DNA of 64,000 nucleotides from Brachionus manjavacas (lineage: Eukaryota; Rotifera; Eurotatoria; Ploima; Brachionidae). The translations under genes and the position numbers were made by a program. The stretch's first letter is position 1. Each line of letters starts with the position of its first letter. Of the stretch, positions 21,730-30,988 are shown piece by piece. The DNA is taken from NCBI GenBank assembly GCA_019054805.1, contig JAHQIY010000001.1, positions 310,001 to 374,000 on the forward strand. The letters are read 5' to 3'. The notes under the pieces were generated by a model. That model saw only the letters and a list, made by a program, of their open reading frames with translations. It made no database searches and was not told the origin of the DNA.

Positions 21730-22734
21730 ATGAACGATATCAGAGACGAAAAGAAAATTTTCGAGGTCAAAAAAAAGCCTCACAAAATGCAGCAAGTTAT
21801 ATCGAGCAGTTGCGGAGCTCTAGTCACTTCGTTGCTGATGACACCTTTAGATGTGGTAAAGATTCGTCTGCAGTCACAGAACCACATGAAGCACAGAGGA
21901 GATTGTTTCGTTTACCGAAACGGACTCATGGACCATTTGTGCACATGCTTCAACGGACCAGACAGCTGGTACAATCGCAAAATACCCGGTGGAAGGTATC
22001 ACGGCACCTTGGACGCCATGGTCAAGATAGCCAAAGTCGAGGGCATAACCTCGTTATGGAGTGGTTTGCCGCCAACTCTGTTCATGGCTTTTCCCCAAGT
22101 AGTCCTTTACTTTACCACTTATGAAGAGTCAAAGAGAATGCTCGGCTACCATGAGATACTCAATCCGAATCCAGTGATTCCAGTGTTGAGCGGTGGCTTG
22201 GCGCGAATGTTCGCAGTCACTGCTGTCAGTCCCTTGGAACTGATCCGGACCAAAATTCAGTCCGAGAAGTTAAAGTACACTGATTTGATCAATGCGGTAA
22301 AATTTGCCATCAAAGACCAAGGCCTGAAATCACTGTACCGCGGCTGGGTCTCAACTGTGCTCCGAGATGTGCCCTTTTCCATGATTTACTGGCTAAATTA
22401 CGAGTCATTGAAGAGTTTTTTTCTTAAAAGACAGCGCAATAAGAGTCTGAGCAGCGTGAGTGTGTTTTTTTGTGGAGCCACGGCTGGGTCAGTGGCTGCT
22501 CTGATCACCTGTCCTCTAGATGTAGTGAAGACTTACAGACAAGTACAGCTGGGCGAAAAAGATGTGCCTAAGCATGCACGAAAAACATGGAAAATAATCA
22601 AACAAATTTACAGGATAAAAGGCATAAGTGGCTTGTTCGCAGGTGCCACACCTCGAGTGACCAAAGTTGCCATGTCATGTGCAATCATGATAACTTCTTT
22701 TGAGTATTTCAAAAATTTATTCGAAAATTCTTAA
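21730..22734 (+). CDS. Mitochondrial carrier, SLC25A39/40-type
   Basis: This single-exon gene encodes 334 residues with three carrier repeats. The signature motifs are PLDVVKIR (39-46), PLELIRTK (168-175) and PLDVVKTY (262-269), each at the end of an odd-numbered transmembrane helix. The block CFVYRNGLMDHLC (59-71) and the SLWSGLPPTLFMA segment (108-120) are characteristic of SLC25A39/40, the inner-membrane glutathione importers. Three cysteines of the matrix loop that senses iron-sulfur state in SLC25A39 can be seen (59, 71, 73). The product likely brings glutathione into mitochondria; that function is known for the family and is inferred here. GC content is higher than its surroundings. Confidence 0.92.
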   Translation: MNDIRDEKKIFEVKKKPHKMQQVISSSCGALVTSLLMTPLDVVKIRLQSQNHMKHRGDCFVYRNGLMDHLCTCFNGPDSWYNRKIPGGRYHGTLDAMVKIAKVEGITSLWSGLPPTLFMAFPQVVLYFTTYEESKRMLGYHEILNPNPVIPVLSGGLARMFAVTAVSPLELIRTKIQSEKLKYTDLINAVKFAIKDQGLKSLYRGWVSTVLRDVPFSMIYWLNYESLKSFFLKRQRNKSLSSVSVFFCGATAGSVAALITCPLDVVKTYRQVQLGEKDVPKHARKTWKIIKQIYRIKGISGLFAGATPRVTKVAMSCAIMITSFEYFKNLFENS

Positions 22735-22887
22735 TATTTGTTACCAATGCCTTCCTTGTTAAATATTTATTTTTAAAAGGCTTTTTTTGTAAAGATAGTA
22801 TTTTATTGAATCTTGTTGTTTATTGTTATGAATTTTTAAATTAATTTCCATGAGCAACGAAATTTTAGTTAAAAAACTAAATGGTAA

Positions 22888-22893
22888 ATAAAA
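22888..22893 (+). promoter_or_regulatory. Candidate poly(A) signal for the carrier gene
   Basis: AATAAA lies about 150 bases after the carrier stop codon. It is only a hexamer match in AT-rich DNA. Confidence 0.3.
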
Positions 22894-23987
22894 TGTTTAT
22901 TTCCCTGATATTTTTTTTTGTAAAAATATTTTAAGAAATCTCATCAGACAACTAAAAAATTTGTAAAAAGGGGTTGTGCACGCAACAGGTAAATTTTGCC
23001 CCTTTTTAGCCCCACTGTGCCAAAATAAAATCCCATAATTTCCAAAAGAAGACCCTTTAAGAAATTTGGTCAATGGGGCTAGTCAATCTAAGCATTAGAA
23101 GATAAGCATTTTTTTAGAGGTGCTAAATCTGTTTTATTTAATAAATATAGTAGAATTCATCCAGTATATGACTTAGACATATCATATTGAAGCTAAATTT
23201 CCCTTCTTTTCACTAAATACTTTTTTAAAACTTTGAGATTTGAAAAAAAAATCAACAAAATAAAAAGGTTTTAATGAAAATTCTACTTTTTATTTACGTA
23301 ATTTTACGCAAAAATACGTAAATTTGCAAATTGTAAAAAATGGTAAATTAACTAAATTTTACGTAAATAGAAGTTAAATTACAAATTTTAACGTTAAATT
23401 ATGTTAAATCAAAAATGCCAAAAAAATCTCAAATTTTGCAGTTTTTCATAAAATTTTGTTAAAAAAATACGATTTTGACTTCTGGATTTTTTTTTAATTT
23501 TATTTTATTAAACAATAATACTACACATACAAGAAATGCGACTATAAGCCTGAGTAAACGTTTTATAATGTTAGTAGAAATATTCGAATAAGACTAATAA
23601 ATAGAATTAAAATAGTAATAGAATTAATTAAAAAAGCTTTAGACTTTAGCTTTTAAAATAACTTGATAAACTATTGATGTTAAGGATCAAAGTAAAATAT
23701 ATTATAAAAGACAATATTGTAAGCATTTTCATTTTTGAGATTAAACTCTTTGGTGAAATAGAATGAGTTTAATTTTTATTTAGAAATTTGAAAAAAAAAT
23801 TGAAAGTTCTTTTATAACTTTTAAAAAATTCATTTATTTATTTTTTACCGAGCAAATGCTCCTTCAGAATAAAAACATATGAAAAATAAAAAATAAAGCT
23901 AAATAATACAAAATAAAAGAAAAAGTGAATAAAAAGAAAAAAAAAAGATAAATATTTCATTCAGATTAACGTTTATATTCAATCATT
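22894..23987. other. AT-rich intergenic DNA
   Basis: No gene was recognised. A block at 23290-23400 belongs to the TTTACGTAAA repeat family. Near 23845 a sequence (inverted form TTCTGAAGGAGC, GCTCGGTA) matches one at 57240 and looks like a retroposon 3' end. Confidence 0.5.
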
Positions 23988-23995
23988 GAAAAACT

Positions 23996-24537
23996 GGGTC
24001 TAGTCGGTTAGGTGAATCATAGTTCACTTATTATCCGAAAAATTCTTGTTCTTTGGTTTTGTGAACTATTGGTTCACCCATTTTTTTTGTTAAAAATAGA
24101 ACTAGACGAACAATTTTTATATGTGAACAAATTGAAAAAAGCTATTTAATGGAATACCTAATTCTCGAAAATGATTACCCTTTCAATAATCTCAAATACC
24201 CAAATGCGCTCTCTACTTAAATCTTTGCCTTTCAGAATAAATAATAAAAATTAAAGAAAATCAAAATTAATTTTTCACCCTTTAAGTGTTTGACTTTGGG
24301 GAACATAGGTTCATCTTTTTCGCAAAATTTATCTACCCCGCCAAAATTTAAATTTTCTATGTAATTATTTTTTCTATCTTTTTTTTTTCATTAATTTTTT
24401 CTAAATAGATGAAAAAATTTCAAAATAGGTGAACAATTTTTAGATAATGTTATGGTCAATTAATAGTTCATAAAACCTGAGAACAAGAATTGTTCCAGTT
24501 ACAGGTAAACCATAGTTTACCTAGCCGACTAAGACCC
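23996..24537. mobile_element. GGGTC-ended MITE, member 3
   Basis: The left end GGGTCTAGTCGGTTAGGTGA and the inverted right end GGGTCTTAGTCGGCTAGGTA start an inverted repeat of about 80 bp. The flanking 8-mers are both GAAAAACT (23988-23995 and 24538-24545), an exact target duplication. Subterminal GTTCAC/GTGAAC motifs replace the GGTCAC motifs of the other two members. It has no ORF. Confidence 0.9.
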
Positions 24538-24849
24538 GAAAAACTTTGTTTTCTTCTTATAAAATTTTGACTTTAGTGATAGTTTACGGGTTGTATTTAA
24601 TTAATCATCAAATAATTTAATAAATAACATCATAATTTGATCATCAAAAAAATAAGATTTATCATCAAAATATTTTTATTTTCATCACCAAAATTATTAA
24701 AATTTAATCAAAAAAAAATCTATACATCTTTAAAAAAAAAATTCACCATCAAAATACACGAAAAATTAAAATACTTAAGTAGAAAAGATACATCAAAATT
24801 ATAATATATTAAAATCAAAATAAATTAAAATATAAATTGTAAAAAAAAT

Positions 24850-25040
24850 CTATCTCAATAAAGCTTTTTTGACTAGTTTAGGTCTACCACGAGTTCTTTT
24901 TTCACCAACATCAAGGGGCTAAGACAATGTTTGCATGAATAACTTTTTTAATATCTTGGACAATCACATGAAATTCTACCATATTCTAACCAAATAATTA
25001 TCATTTACATTAGCTGATAACTGTACGGTCCAGTAAGCAC
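24850..25040 (-). pseudogene. MULE transposase remnant with SWIM finger
   Basis: The minus strand reads ISCDCPRY, stop, KSYSCKHCLSP and, after a shift, GEKRTRGRPKLVKKALLR. This is the C-x-C ... C-x-H/C SWIM zinc finger followed by an AT-hook tail, the same order as in the better copy at 48757-49230. It is only a fragment of a Mutator-like transposase C terminus. Confidence 0.65.
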
Positions 25041-26076
25041 TTTCACATTTAATGACATTAAATTTTTTCTGTTATTGCAATTCATTATTTAATAATTAAA
25101 AAAAAGGAAATTATTTTTGTTTATTTTATTTTTTTTATTTGTATTTTATTAGACAAATTTTATTATTACTTTTGTACAATTGTAAACATGCTAGTAATTT
25201 CAATAAGAGTACTGGAGGTCCACGACTGACGCTCCAACTCCCAAAATCGCCATAGTTGCGGCTTTCTTATTTAAATAAATAAATAAATATTTAATAATTA
25301 TTGAATAGTTCAAAATAAAGAGTTTGATTTCAATAAAAACAACTACTTATTCATTAAAAGATCATAAGCCATTGAAGATCGCGAATCCAAAAAAACTTAT
25401 TTGAAACAAATGTAGATTATAAAAATTTAAATTGATTTTTGATCGTAGAATTTCTTAACGTAAGTAAATAATCTACCTTTGCCACTAAATTTTTGTTCGG
25501 TTGAACTGTTTTTGTAAGATTTTGTTCTTTAAAGCAACTGGATTTGACTCGGACAACATTTTTAAGGAATTAAAATTTTATTAAATTTTTGAAGAAAAAT
25601 TTTCATTTAATTTTTTTAATTTGATCCATCATTAAAATAATTAAAAAAAATATTTTTTTAATTATTTTAATGATGAATCAAATTAGTAGATTAGTAAATT
25701 TTATTAGTAAATTAGTATTAGTAAATTTTTATTTGCTGAATAAAAATATTTTTGCTGATAAAAATTAAATTTTGATGGAACAATTATTTTTTCGATGATA
25801 ATTTTGGGTAAAATTTTGATGCTAAGTTAATATTTATTTGATGATGAAAATATTTATTCTGATAGTTAACTTTCGTTTGGTGCATTTTAAATATGTATGA
25901 AAAATGCAAAACAGAGCGTAGTATTTTTTTAAGCTACAAATATTATCTTTAAGGATCATCATATCACAAACACTAAGTTTTTTTTTAAAATGAAAAAAAA
26001 TATTTGAAACATCGCACTTTTTCAATGTTAATTCAACATTAGATACATTTTGTAATTCAAACACAAAAAGTTAAAC
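25041..26076. other. AT-rich intergenic DNA
   Basis: No gene was recognised. A GC-richer patch at 25200-25265 followed by (AAAT)n at 25270-25290 looks like a retroposon 3' end. A palindrome sits at 25618-25684. Confidence 0.5.
25618..25684. repeat. Palindrome, 32-bp arms
   Basis: Left arm 25618-25649 (AATTTGATCCATCATTAAAA...) and right arm 25653-25684 are reverse complements apart from one position. The loop is 3 bases. Confidence 0.75.
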
Positions 26077-26440
26077 CAGTTAGTAGTAGTAGTAGTAGTT
26101 CTTGCTGCGACACCTAACATGTAGATTGTCTGAGCCCATCACCGCCAGTTGGCCGTGTAGAGCTGTAGCAGCCGATTCCATTGAACTTATCTAAAGTCAT
26201 TTTAAAATTAGCGGTTGACTTAGATTTCACCTCATTTTCTGGCAACTTATTCCAATGCGGAACTACTCTGTTTGAGAAAAATACATGTCTGGCGCTTACT
26301 GCAGCCGCAAAATCGTTTCTAATTTGAGCTGGGAAACTTTCTCTCTGGACTCTGATGCTATTTCCTCTTAACGCCCCGGCTGGTACCTTGTTTTCTAGCC
26401 TACCTTTTCTATTCCATTCACTAAATTGAGTTTGTGATCT
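26077..26440 (-). mobile_element. 3' end of a LINE with (TAC)n tail
   Basis: The minus strand reads SQTQFSEWNRKGRLENKVP, then RGNSIRVQRESFPAQIRNDF, SARHVFFSNRVVPHWNKLPE and ANFKMTLDKF. This is the terminal block of CR1/jockey-type LINE polymerases (fF-x-NRVV-x2-WN-x-LP). The 3' end on the minus strand is a run of about seven CTA triplets (plus 26077-26099). It is 5' truncated and lies next to the pogo element. Confidence 0.8.
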
Positions 26441-26479
26441 ATGTTATTTTTTTAAATCTAAAATTGAAATTTTTTTTTA

Positions 26480-28479
26480 CCGTATTTCTTCGCGTAATAT
26501 CCCACTGGGAACTTAAATGAGACATGATCTAATGTCTCTAGGAAATTATATGAAACTAAGCAATTTTTGCAATAATAATAACCCCTGTACATTATATGAA
26601 ATATTAAGTGACATTAAATGAAACAAGGTAATTTTACTCTGAAATTTTGAATAACATTGAACTTTATGTTCAGGCGTGGTTGAAATTCAGTCATTTTGAT
26701 TCAGTTAATCTTTTTAAATTAATCTGTTATAAAAGAATTTTATTTCTTTAGACCTATATAAACAGCTAAATTTTTTAAGCGTCATTGAACTTTGAAAGCA
26801 TTAGTATATAAAATGATAAATGAATGTGTTAAATTTTAAAATTTAATCTGTTAAAATGGGGAGAACTCGTTATGTACGATAGAGCTTAGCTTTTAAGCTA
26901 AAAGTAATTAAATTTGCTGAATCTAATTCAAAAAACAAAGCTAGCAAAAATTTAAGAGTAAGCCACAAGCAAATTAGAAAATAGATAGAAAATAAGCAAA
27001 AAATTATTGATTCACCATGTCGTGTAACTAGAGCGCGTATACAGCGTGATGGGACTGCTGTGTATTCGGATTTGGAGAATGAGTTGAAGGCTTGGATTCT
27101 TGAACAAAGATTGTTAGGCTACATCGTGAATGGAAGGTCAATAAAGAGACAAGCTTTAGACATTGCAAAGAGAGATCATTTGGATTTTCGTGCATCAAAT
27201 GGCTGGTTTTCAAGGTTTTTGAGACGATCGAACTTTGTTTTGCGCCGAATTACTACCAGTGGCAGAGATCTTCCAAGAAACTGTAAAGATATTGTGCTTG
27301 ATTTAATTAACAAATGTAGACACGAATTATGTTTGGTACCACGTTCATCAATTATAAATTTTGATGAAACCAGCATTTACTGCATAAGACTCAATAATTA
27401 ATTATACTTACGTCCAACAAGGCGCTAAACTAGTTCCAGCAATAACTAGCGGTAATGAAAAAACTAGAGTATCAGTTTGCTTTGCAGCTGCGGCAAATGG
27501 TTATAAGTTTAAGCCCTTAATTGTGATCCCAAGGGTAAACCCCTTGAAAAACTTTGAGCCACCTGCAAACGTCATAGTTGTTTACAGTAAGAGTGGTGTC
27601 TCCAATGAAGATATGGTGATGAATGGTATATTTAAGAGATGTATAGTTCCAAAAATTGCTTCAAAAAATCTTCAAAATCCTACTCTGATTTTTGATCAAG
27701 CAACCTGTCACGTTACCAAAAATCTTAATGTGTATTTAGCTCTAAAAAACATCAATAAAATCTACATACCAAAAAGACTCACAAATTTACTTCAGCCGGC
27801 TGATGTCAGTTGGATGAAGCCTCTCAAAAGAGCATACCATGAGAGATGGCAAAATTGGTTTATAAATGAAGAACGCTCTTTTACACCAGCAGGAAACATA
27901 AGATCGCCAGGCTATATTCGAGTGATAACTTGGATTAGCGAAATTTGGGAGCAGTTGGATACTGGAATAATCCGAGACTTATTTGATAGATGTGGTATCA
28001 TCTCGTCACAATTATTTGAATTTCACTCCCAGTTACAAGCTTTTCTTGAAACGAATCAAGTAGACATGATATGATGAATAGATGATTATGATCATGCAGA
28101 TGAGATTGATGGCTTTGGAGATGATGTTAATATTAATTTGGTTGACTCCTCGGACTCTGATTCAGACCTTAATTCGGACTCAGAAAGTTATTCTGATAAT
28201 GAGTAATATCGTTTTTTAATTTTATTTTAAATAGATAAGTCCATTTTTTTTTTATAATTAATGTGAAACTTTTTGTAAATAAAAAATTTTCAAATATCAA
28301 TTAAATAATTAAGAATTTAATTTTTTAATAATCAAATAATAAATAAAAAAAATATCCGTTTCATCTAATGTTCGAGGGTTATTAAAGTTTTAAAAAAGCA
28401 ATAATTTCATTTAATTACCCATGGGCTTTAAAGACATGTCCTGCTTAATATCCCAAGGATATTACGCGAGGAAATACGG
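26480..28479 (+). mobile_element. Pogo-type DNA transposon with both ends
   Basis: The ends TACCGTATTTCTTCGCGTAA (from 26478) and the inverted TACCGTATTTCCTCGCGTAA (to 28481) agree at 24 of 25 positions, including the TA target duplication. The element is 2,000 bp and carries one transposase gene in the plus orientation. It is nearly complete, but the gene is broken. Confidence 0.93.
26856..28206 (+). pseudogene. Pogo/Tigger transposase, recently broken
   Basis: From the ATG at 26856 the order is: CENP-B-type helix-turn-helix (SLAFKLKVIKFAESNS, VSHKQIRK), second DNA-binding domain (FRASNGWFSRFLRRSNFVLR), then the catalytic core. The first Asp is in INFDETSIY, the second in LIFDQATCHV and the third in LQPADVSWMKPLK. 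All three catalytic acids of the D-D-D core are kept. An acidic tail (DSSDSDSDLNSDSES) ends near 28206. Lesions are two TAG stops in the first 60 codons, a frameshift near 27395 and a stop near 28074. Few defects suggest modest age. Confidence 0.88.
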
Positions 28480-28547
28480 TAAAACTTAAATCACTGTTAA
28501 TGTCGAAGCATTTTTCCAACAAAAACAAATACCAAGTGCATAAATTT

Positions 28548-28553
28548 TTTATT
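28548..28553 (-). promoter_or_regulatory. Candidate poly(A) signal for the esterase-like gene
   Basis: AATAAA on the minus strand lies about 80 bases after the stop of the gene ending at 28631. Confidence 0.35.
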
Positions 28554-28630
28554 CCAATTTAATTTTATTAGCTAAAAAATATTGTTCTAATAAAAAATCA
28601 AAAATCTAAATCAGTCAATTGAATTAGAAA

Positions 28631-30403
28631 TTAAATTCTAAAACTCTTCTTTGCATTCTTTCTATTCAAATTGGACGCAGAATTTTTCATGCTAGCCAGC
28701 GTATCCAATTGAGAAGGTACAAGACTGTTCCACAATTGGCACCTCTCCAGCCTATCGACAATCATTGGCCCAGTTCTATCATCACTGAACAAAAACTGCT
28801 CAAAACCTCCATCCCGACCAAATCTGCCCTCATTCTTATACTTTGGCCAAAGCACAGACTCCTTTTCTATTCCATTCGGATCATCATAAATCACAAAATT
28901 AGCCCATCTCCTCATCATTTCTTTGGATAAATTTTTCTCTTGTGGCGAGTAGGACTCGTCCAACACGGCTGTGCCAAACACCATCTCAGACTCGTCATAG
29001 AACTCTTTGGATCTATTCTGCTCGAATTTGTACAAATAGACATCTGAATATTTGACATAATCGGCCAGTTTTAGGACCGGACAAGCCGATGACTCATCGG
29101 TGACCATTTCATTTAGGACAGACCGGTAGTCGGGCTTTAGCAAATAGTTTTGCTGACCAGTCTGGGTGAGGCGAGTGTACTCGAAGAGAATCGAGTTGCT
29201 GATCAAATCACTGTTGTTGAATGGCCACGTTGGATAAAATTTGTAGTATCTTTTCATAAAGTTGACCAGCTGAGAAAAAGGAATGCTCGAATTGGCCGCA
29301 ATTAGTTCACTCTTGGCCAACACTGAATTAGGAAAGACCTTGGGATGATATCCCATTAGGATGGCACACTTTTTATAATCTTGCAATCTGAACGATCTAA
29401 ACGGGCTGTTTTGGAATATCTTTGTGTCCACCACGGGTCCAAATGCGTTCTGTAAAAACATTGAGGTCAATTGGTCGTCTGAAGCTAGTTTATTTGCGCG
29501 GAAATATTTGCTGGCTGTTATCAAACTGTTGGCACTCGCATGCATCAGACAAGCGACCAATTTTCCGGCTTTGCATCCGAGTATTTGCTTGGCAAAAAAT
29601 TGAGCCTTGGAATTGGCCAGTTGTGAGGACATGGCATTCTTTGCCAAATTAACAGGACTCTCATTTTGTAAGATCATATTCCTAAAGTAATCTCTGCTAG
29701 GTCGGAATATTAAATGATAGCCGATCAACTTGGCGGCCGAATATGATCCCATCAAAGTGACTCGATTAGAGTCTCCATTGAACTTGGCTGAGTTTTGGTT
29801 TATCCATTTGAGAGCCGTGTACTGGTCCAGCAGTCCTTGATTGCCCTGAATCGACTGGCTCTTGTCGATTAGGTGCAAAAAGCCAAAGATATCTAGTCTA
29901 TAGCTCACGGTGACGACTACGATGTCGTTGAGGAGGACGAATAGATTGGGATCATGCAGTCCCGAGCCCATTGGTCCTTCCAGACTGCCGTGGAAAAGAG
30001 CTAAAATGGCAAAGGCTTGAGAAGATTGCTTGACAAGTTTGATTGACATGAAGATATTCAAGTAGAGACAGTCTTCGCTTGGCTCTTCTTTTAGATAGGA
30101 GAACTTCTCGTTTCTTGAATATTTGGTGTAGTGCATACACGGGCTCGGCTTCTTGGTGCCATCCAGAATTCCGCTCCATGTTTTGACAGGCACAGGCGCT
30201 TGAAATCGATTTTCGTTTATTGGCGCTTCGGCATAGGGCACAGAAAGCCATGAGACAACACAACCATTGGCAAAACACGAACAGCTGCCTTTTATTTGAC
30301 CAACATTTGTATCAAGCACAATTTTAGAGTCGATTTCGTCACAATTTTGGGCATTAATTGCATGGAAAAAGAAAAAAACCAAAAGTAAATGGAGCTTGTT
30401 CAT
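28631..30403 (-). CDS. Secreted carboxylesterase-like protein without active site
   Basis: This single-exon gene encodes 590 residues, close to the usual length of the family. Residues 1-18 form a signal peptide (MNKLHLLLVFFFFHAINA). The alpha/beta-hydrolase carboxylesterase B fold is clear: SEDCLYLNIF (109-118), GNQGLLDQYTALKWINQNSA (187-206) and the C-terminal YLYKFEQN strand. However the nucleophile elbow, normally G-E-S-A-G, is GSYSA (219-223), with Tyr at the serine position. The oxyanion HGG is HGS, the acid-loop Glu (GYHPKVFP, about 351-358) is gone, and no His stands in the usual site before MVFG. It should be catalytically dead, like neuroligins, gliotactin or neurotactin. Unlike those, it lacks a transmembrane segment near the end, so it is probably secreted. 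Partner unknown. Confidence 0.88.
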   Translation of the reverse strand: MNKLHLLLVFFFFHAINAQNCDEIDSKIVLDTNVGQIKGSCSCFANGCVVSWLSVPYAEAPINENRFQAPVPVKTWSGILDGTKKPSPCMHYTKYSRNEKFSYLKEEPSEDCLYLNIFMSIKLVKQSSQAFAILALFHGSLEGPMGSGLHDPNLFVLLNDIVVVTVSYRLDIFGFLHLIDKSQSIQGNQGLLDQYTALKWINQNSAKFNGDSNRVTLMGSYSAAKLIGYHLIFRPSRDYFRNMILQNESPVNLAKNAMSSQLANSKAQFFAKQILGCKAGKLVACLMHASANSLITASKYFRANKLASDDQLTSMFLQNAFGPVVDTKIFQNSPFRSFRLQDYKKCAILMGYHPKVFPNSVLAKSELIAANSSIPFSQLVNFMKRYYKFYPTWPFNNSDLISNSILFEYTRLTQTGQQNYLLKPDYRSVLNEMVTDESSACPVLKLADYVKYSDVYLYKFEQNRSKEFYDESEMVFGTAVLDESYSPQEKNLSKEMMRRWANFVIYDDPNGIEKESVLWPKYKNEGRFGRDGGFEQFLFSDDRTGPMIVDRLERCQLWNSLVPSQLDTLASMKNSASNLNRKNAKKSFRI

Positions 30404-30642
30404 CGTTGTGAATCTTTATCCATTATTTTAATTAAGTGCAAATTTAAGCTTTTTATAGAGAAACTTTTTTTAATTATTTATTAGAATAAAATTAAAAGAG
30501 AGTTTTTGCTTATAATGATAACAGATCTGTCTTAAGTTAAAAAATTTAATTAAAAATTTTTGATACAATCGAGTTAATTAGCAACGAAAACTTTTTGTTT
30601 TCAATTGTTAAGCAAAATTTATTCTTTAAAAATGATTTTGAC

Positions 30643-30980
30643 TAGAGTTGGGGCCGGTCTGGAGGCCACGTGGCCGGCCATGCAAGCGGCATTGATTTTT
30701 TGAAACATAAAATTAAAAAAGAAAAATTTACGAAAATTTGTTGAAAGAAAATATAACAAAAAAACATTAAAAATTTTATTTTTCATCATATTAAAATCAG
30801 TTCAATAGATAAACTTTTTAAAATTCCGAATTCTAAATTTATCCAAAGTTTTATATTAATTTAAATAATTTAGATAAATAATAAATGCTAATTTACTACC
30901 TTTAAATTTTTTCTAAACATTTTGGTAAATTTTTTTTTTGGACTTTTTTGTGGCCGGCCGGTCTGCACACGCCAACACCA
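30643..30980. mobile_element. hAT-like MITE, GC-rich ends
   Basis: The ends TAGAGTTGGGGCCGGTCTGG and the inverted TGGTGTTGGCGTGTGCAGAC are both followed by GGCCGGCC. The flanks ATTTTGAC (30635-30642) and ATTTTGAT (30981-30988) agree at 7 of 8 positions. An 8-bp duplication and TAGAG-type ends suit the hAT superfamily. It has no ORF. Confidence 0.65.
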
Positions 30981-30988
30981 ATTTTGAT

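Noticed and set aside
25834..26064. Minus-strand frame of 76 codons
   Set aside because: Low-complexity, Lys/Phe/Ile-rich translation of AT-rich DNA.
28709..30278. Additional frames over the esterase-like gene, both strands
   Set aside because: Shadows of the 590-codon frame.
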